NCBI GenBank assembly: GCA_949286775.1
Contig: CASEDW010000123.1
Span: forward strand, 1-7,795
Direction of reading: 5' to 3'
Length of the DNA: 7,795 nucleotides
Source: an uncultured Eubacteriales bacterium
GTDB lineage: Bacteria > Bacillota > Clostridia > Lachnospirales > Lachnospiraceae
Shown: positions 6,330-7,795 of the stretch, piece by piece
How positions within the stretch are numbered: the stretch's first letter is position 1
Layout: each line of letters starts with the position of its first letter
Notes under the pieces: model-generated
What the model was told of the DNA's origin: nothing
The model's database searches: none
Seen by the model: only the letters and a program-made list of their open reading frames with translations
Program-made: the position numbers and the translations under genes

Positions 6330-6881
6330 AAAACTAAAGACGAAATAATAGAGATAGTTAATTCCACGGGTCTTACTCAAAACGCCGTTTTTGACGCTTC
6401 AAAGCTTTCTTTCAGAACGGAAGTAAGAGAGATGTGCGCGGCGGACAAATGCAATATGTACGGAAAAAACTGGGCGTGTCCGCCGGCCTGCGGCACTCTT
6501 GATGAGATAAGAAAAAAAACGGCTGAGTACAGCTGGGGAGTAGTTGTTCAGAAAACGGGACAGATGGAAGATCCCTACGATGTAGACGTGATGATGGAAA
6601 CGGAGCAGGAACTCAAAAAAAGTTTCATTAATTTATGCGATCTGCTTATCGAAAGAGAAAAGATCGATTGTTTTCCGATGGGAGCAGGAAGCTGTCAAAG
6701 ATGCGCTAAATGCACATATCCCGACGCCCCATGCAGATTTCCTGACAAGCTTTTTCCGTCGATGGAAGCCTGCGGACTCGTTGTGTCTGATACATGCGAA
6801 CTGGCAGGCATACCATATTATTATGGAAAAAATACAATTACCTATACCTGCTGTATATTATTTAAGGGAAGCTCATCATAA
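6321..6881 (+). CDS. DUF2284 cysteine-rich putative metal-binding protein
   Basis: A 186-residue soluble protein (184 if TTG at 6327 is used) of the DUF2284 family, which has no settled function. Fourteen cysteines are present. The N-terminal signature runs C39-x4-C44-x8-C53-x3-C57 around the family stretch MYGKNWACPPACG. The second cluster is C125-x2-C128-x2-C131-x6-C138 (GSCQRCAKC...APC), resembling a ferredoxin-like iron-sulfur site, and C117, C151, C159, C177 and C178 are further candidates. A conserved C-terminal ACGL...C.LAGIPYYYG segment follows. Last gene of the operon, overlapping the corrinoid activator gene by ATGA, so it is probably made in proportion to it. A natural guess is an electron carrier that feeds the activator's [2Fe-2S] domain, or a cobalt/corrinoid-handling protein. 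That is inference from position and cysteines, not known for the family. Confidence 0.86.
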   Translation: MKLKTKDEIIEIVNSTGLTQNAVFDASKLSFRTEVREMCAADKCNMYGKNWACPPACGTLDEIRKKTAEYSWGVVVQKTGQMEDPYDVDVMMETEQELKKSFINLCDLLIEREKIDCFPMGAGSCQRCAKCTYPDAPCRFPDKLFPSMEACGLVVSDTCELAGIPYYYGKNTITYTCCILFKGSSS

Positions 6882-6897
6882 CGGATGGGCTTCCCTT
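6864..6897 (+). terminator. Operon terminator hairpin containing the last stop codon
   Basis: A 14-bp stem (AAGGGAAGCTCATC, 6864-6877, with GATGGGCTTCCCTT, 6884-6897; one G-T wobble) with a six-base loop. The TAA stop of the DUF2284 gene begins at 6879 inside the loop, so the ascending arm is coding sequence. The downstream tract is AT-rich but not a clean T run. The place fits the end of the + strand operon before the convergent SDR gene. Confidence 0.75.
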
Positions 6898-6921
6898 TAA
6901 GATTATAATTGATATTTTAAT

Positions 6922-7767
6922 TTAATTTCGTTTGCTTTTAGCTTTTGCCGCGAGAACTCTCGGATCAGATTCAAGAGCCACGTCGTAACGGCCTACGCAA
7001 AGAGCTCCGCCGTCAACTACGATATTTTCACCGGTTATATATGAAGCGTCTTTTGAAGCGAGGAACGCGATGACAGAGGCCTGCTCGTCAGGAGTAGCCA
7101 TACGGCGCAGCGCTGTTCCGGCAGCTGTAAGGTGGGCGCATTCTTCAGGAGAAATGCCTGTGATCCGAGACATGTTTGTAAGCATGGCTTCTGAACCTGT
7201 AAATCCCGGAGAAATGCTGTTTATACGTATAGGAGCGAAGTCCTGAGCCATGGCTTTTGACATCAATATTACGGCTGCCTTTGAAGCTCCGTATAATGTA
7301 CGGGCTGCAACTCCCATGTTTCCGTTTACGGAAGCGACGTTGATGATAGATGGGTAAGACGATTTGTAAAGTTCAGGAATGCAAACTCTACATGCGAGGC
7401 CGAAACCTTTGACATTTGTTCCGAGAACTTCGTCATAGTCCTCCGGATTCATTTCGAGAATTGTGCCGCCGACCTGTTTAGCTCCGCAGTTTACAAGCAC
7501 GTCGAGATGTCCCCATTTTTCAAGAACGGCGTCAAGGGCTTTCTGAGTATCTTCCATATTCTTGATGTCCGCAGTCACATATATCGCGCAGTCATCGCGT
7601 CCGGCTGCTTCGATTATTTCGGCCAAAGCTTTTTTGCCTACTTCTTCACGGCGTCCTGTGATGCAGACGTTGGCGCCTTCCATTGCGAATCTTTTCGCTG
7701 TTGCTTTTCCGATACCGTCGGTGGCGCCTGTAAGGAGCACCGCGTATCCTTCAAATCTTTTATCCAT
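6922..7767 (-). CDS. Short-chain dehydrogenase/reductase (SDR), classical type
   Basis: A 281-residue cytoplasmic NAD(P)-dependent oxidoreductase of the FabG-like classical SDR group. The Rossmann nucleotide motif is TGATDGIG (13-20). CITGRR after strand 2, with basic rather than acidic residues (R39, R40), favours NADP(H). The structural NNAG motif is altered to NCGA (93-96). The catalytic tetrad is complete: N118 (GTNVKG), S146 (NVASVNG), Y159 and K163 (YGASK). ISPGFTGSE (185-193) and a C-terminal ITGENIVVDGG complete the fold. The ATG at 7767 is preceded by AGGAG (7775-7779) at 7 bases. A further upstream TTG at 7788 would place that ribosome site inside the gene, so ATG 7767 is chosen. 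It probably oxidises or reduces a hydroxyl/carbonyl group of a small molecule. It converges on the methyl-transfer operon and may act on the same compound, but co-regulation is not shown. Confidence 0.92.
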   Translation of the reverse strand: MDKRFEGYAVLLTGATDGIGKATAKRFAMEGANVCITGRREEVGKKALAEIIEAAGRDDCAIYVTADIKNMEDTQKALDAVLEKWGHLDVLVNCGAKQVGGTILEMNPEDYDEVLGTNVKGFGLACRVCIPELYKSSYPSIINVASVNGNMGVAARTLYGASKAAVILMSKAMAQDFAPIRINSISPGFTGSEAMLTNMSRITGISPEECAHLTAAGTALRRMATPDEQASVIAFLASKDASYITGENIVVDGGALCVGRYDVALESDPRVLAAKAKSKRN

Positions 7768-7774
7768 AATATTT

Positions 7775-7779
7775 CTCCT
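7775..7779 (-). promoter_or_regulatory. Ribosome binding site deciding the SDR start
   Basis: AGGAG on the - strand, 7 bases upstream of ATG 7767-7765. It sets the start at MDKRFEGYAV, the usual distance before the TGxxxGIG motif. No promoter can be judged because the window ends 16 bases further on. Confidence 0.8.
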
Positions 7780-7795
7780 TTTCCCCAACTTATGA

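Noticed and set aside
7562..7795. 77-codon + strand open frame at the right edge
   Set aside because: It is antisense to the N-terminal part of the SDR gene and only mirrors that gene's codon pattern.

Overview
The window looks like chromosomal DNA of an anaerobic Gram-positive bacterium of the Clostridia type. The evidence is moderately AT-rich genes with AGA/GGA-type codons, strong GGAGG-like ribosome sites, AT-rich spacers, and an anaerobic iron-sulfur and corrinoid gene set. The genus cannot be named from this sequence. No mobile element, CRISPR array, tRNA or rRNA gene is visible.

Layout. At 1-274 (+) lies the 3' end of a uroporphyrinogen-decarboxylase-fold (URO-D) corrinoid methyltransferase gene. 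It is closed by a bidirectional hairpin terminator at 295-356. Facing it is an AraC-family regulator gene (363-1574, -). A 239-bp divergent control region (1575-1813) separates the regulator from a four-gene + strand operon. The operon encodes an Old Yellow Enzyme/2,4-dienoyl-CoA-reductase-type flavo-iron-sulfur reductase (1814-3778), a second URO-D methyltransferase (3813-4814), a compact RACE-type corrinoid activator (GTG start, 4837-6324) and a cysteine-rich DUF2284 protein (about 6321-6881). The operon ends in a strong hairpin whose loop contains the last stop codon (6864-6897). A short-chain dehydrogenase gene (6922-7767, -) converges on it.

How the genes may work together. URO-D methyltransferases move methyl groups between a substrate, a corrinoid protein and an acceptor. 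RACE proteins reduce Co(II) corrinoid back to the active Co(I) state with ATP. DUF2284 proteins carry many cysteines and could handle electrons. This is most of the machinery for anaerobic methyl transfer such as O- or N-demethylation, but no corrinoid-binding protein is present here. The unusual part is the large ene-reductase as first gene of the same operon, with an SDR oxidoreductase next door. That suggests one compound is both demethylated and reduced, for example a methoxylated unsaturated aromatic or other xenobiotic. The substrate is not readable from the sequence. The AraC protein is the likely local regulator: the operon promoter has a perfect -10 but a weak -35 overlapped by a repeat, as expected for activator-dependent control.
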